42,821 nucleotides of DNA, taken from contig JAILRI010000151.1 of assembly GCA_024698555.1 (NCBI GenBank), forward strand, positions 1 to 42,821, given 5' to 3'. Under the pieces are notes generated by a model. The model was not told the origin of the DNA, did no database searches, and was given only the letters and a program-made list of their open reading frames with translations. Position numbers and translations under genes: made by a program. Below, one piece after another: positions 41,887-42,821 of this stretch. How positions within the stretch are numbered: position 1 is the stretch's first letter; each line of letters begins with the position of its first letter. Source of the stretch: Lachnospiraceae bacterium (GTDB lineage Bacteria; Bacillota; Clostridia; Lachnospirales; Lachnospiraceae).

Positions 41887-42405
41887 TCAGTTCCGGAGCT
41901 TGCCCAGCACCTCGTTTATCGCCTGGCGGTCGATCTTGCCGTCGGCAATGGTCTGGTCGAGCCAGAGCTCGAGGTTCTTGACCGAGACCGCCACGGCATC
42001 GAGCTGGTTCTTGATCTTGGCAAAATGAGCATACTCATCCTCGGTGATCTCGCCGTCCACAGTGATATCCACGAGATTCATCTTCTCATGGTCGAAAGCG
42101 TTCAGCGAGCTTAATATCTCCAGAACGATCTGCGAGAGATCCTTGAGCTCCAGCCTGTCCACGTGGGACTGGCCGATAGGACATTCGTGCGTGCAGTAAT
42201 AATTGCACAGAAGCGGATTTTTGTAGCAGTCGGCCATAGCGATGATCTCGTCGGGGTGGGGGAGCGACTTGCCGCTCTCGATCTTCTCGATGCGGTCGGC
42301 AGACACATACTCCATCAGCTCGCCTGCTTTTTCACGTGTATATTCCAGCGCCTCGCGGCTGGTCTGGTAGATATTCTTATTTTCTCTGATCGATTTCTTT
42401 CCCAT
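41887..42405 (-). CDS. XRE-type HTH regulator with four-cysteine cluster
   Basis: A 172-residue protein, the only convincing minus-strand gene. Residues ~5-60 form an XRE/Cro-like helix-turn-helix (NIYQTSREALEYTREKAGELM, SADRIEKIESGKSLPHPDEIIAMAD). Directly after it four cysteines occur close together, Cys60, Cys67, Cys71 and Cys75 (CNYYCTHECPIGQ), which could bind a metal or Fe-S cluster. The C-terminal ~95 residues are helical (LSQIVLEILSSLNAF, LDAVAVSVKNLELWLDQ), probably for dimerisation. It has GAAAGGAT as ribosome binding site on the minus strand and its own AT-rich promoter region with palindromes. The target genes are not known. Confidence 0.8.
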   Translation of the reverse strand: MGKKSIRENKNIYQTSREALEYTREKAGELMEYVSADRIEKIESGKSLPHPDEIIAMADCYKNPLLCNYYCTHECPIGQSHVDRLELKDLSQIVLEILSSLNAFDHEKMNLVDITVDGEITEDEYAHFAKIKNQLDAVAVSVKNLELWLDQTIADGKIDRQAINEVLGKLRN

Positions 42406-42760
42406 GGGGTGATCCTTTCTTTTGATGTTTTATCTAAAAATATACCGGAAAAAACTTGATATTTTTATAAAAATATATTAAAATATCACACATGAAATTT
42501 TTAAAGACCCTTTTAACGATTATAGCACCAACGTGAAATGCTGACAAGGTGAAATTTGGGGCCTTTATAAGTTTTATAAGCATATTAATATGCTTTTACT
42601 GCAAACGGTCTGCGCGTTATGTGACGCGTCTGACTAAGGCTGGGAACTGTTACAAATAACTCAACAATACACGGATTGACAGTGCCGGGTTATTTTGTGC
42701 CGGTTCCGGGAGAAAACAAAAAAGGAGGAAGCAGAACAGGAAGTTTCTGCGAAAGTGCAC
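42406..42760. other. Divergent intergenic region with AT-rich palindromes
   Basis: A 355-bp spacer between the minus-strand XRE gene and a + strand gene. It contains a perfect 18-bp palindrome, ATATTTTTATAAAAATAT (42459-42476), nested in TGATATTTT...AAAATATCA (42457-42488). A second perfect 18-bp palindrome, AAGCATATTAATATGCTT, lies at 42578-42595. Either could be an operator. AAAAGGAGGA (42719-42728) is a strong Shine-Dalgarno-like sequence without an in-frame start close by. Confidence 0.5.
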
Positions 42761-42821
42761 ATGAAATATTTTAAGAAGCTGACGGCTCTTCTGGTTGCGC
42801 TCGCCCTCATCCTTACCGGTA
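42761..42821 (+). CDS. N-terminus of an exported protein (partial)
   Basis: Only 20 codons are visible. They read MKYFKKLTALLVALALILTG, a typical signal peptide with a basic start and hydrophobic core. The rest lies beyond the window. The start could also be GTG 42755, two codons upstream, which has better spacing from AGGAAG (42738-42743). No function can be assigned. Confidence 0.55.
   Translation, partial: MKYFKKLTALLVALALILTG

Overview
The window looks like a chromosomal segment from a Firmicute of the class Clostridia, most likely a gut or rumen Lachnospiraceae. The evidence is moderate GC, AGGAGG-type ribosome binding sites, occasional GTG/TTG starts, and the gene repertoire: NfnAB, RqcH, a Zn-ribbon L28, an Asp23-FakA pair, GerW next to DUF2953, DUF6273, DUF6472, GH130 and a C-X2-C 'flagellar operon' protein. 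The family assignment is an inference; no rRNA or tRNA gene is present to confirm it. Nearly all genes lie on the + strand; the only convincing minus-strand gene is near the right end. I see no prophage, transposase, integrase or CRISPR array.

Layout. 1-5.3 kb: 3' end of a cysteine desulfurase, a PHP phosphoesterase, RqcH (ribosome rescue) and a cytoplasmic GH31 alpha-glucosidase. 5.3-11.9 kb: an envelope-like cluster with a protease-dead rhomboid carrying a zinc ribbon, two ABC-2-type permeases that both stop before the usual last membrane helix and have no ATPase nearby, two unrecognised proteins, a DUF2953 protein with a very acidic insert, and GerW. 11.9-18 kb: housekeeping genes rpmB, asp23-like, fakA, cardiolipin synthase, a YvyF-like protein, ruvA and ruvB. 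18-20.6 kb: nfnA and nfnB, the electron-bifurcating ferredoxin/NADPH transhydrogenase, separated by three consecutive hairpins. 20.7-25.4 kb: shikimate kinase, an exported DUF6273 protein, a 164-bp structured repeat, a GH130 phosphorylase, a 2-hydroxyacid dehydrogenase and a DUF624 membrane protein. 25.7-32.3 kb: a calcium-loop protein, a membrane EAL phosphodiesterase and an orphan EVE-McrB protein. 32.3-37.7 kb: GH13 amylase, TetR regulator, VanZ-like protein, a beta-helix protein with a lipoprotein-like N-terminus, PlsY and a small DUF6472 protein. 37.9-42.8 kb: a cytoplasmic GH26-like protein, a five-copy 53-bp repeat array, a promoter-plus-hairpin short transcript candidate, a fragment of the 164-bp repeat, a Big_2 surface protein, a Cys-rich XRE regulator and the start of another exported protein.

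Functional picture: four carbohydrate-active enzymes without signal peptides (GH31, GH130, GH13, GH26-like) suggest that imported oligosaccharides, including alpha-glucans and possibly beta-mannosides, are processed in the cytoplasm. NfnAB balances ferredoxin and NADPH pools in a fermentative anaerobe. The features most worth following up are the orphan EVE-McrB gene behind a 41-bp tandem repeat that begins in the stop codon of the EAL gene, the structured noncoding repeats of several different types, and the paired five-helix permeases with their unrecognised neighbours.
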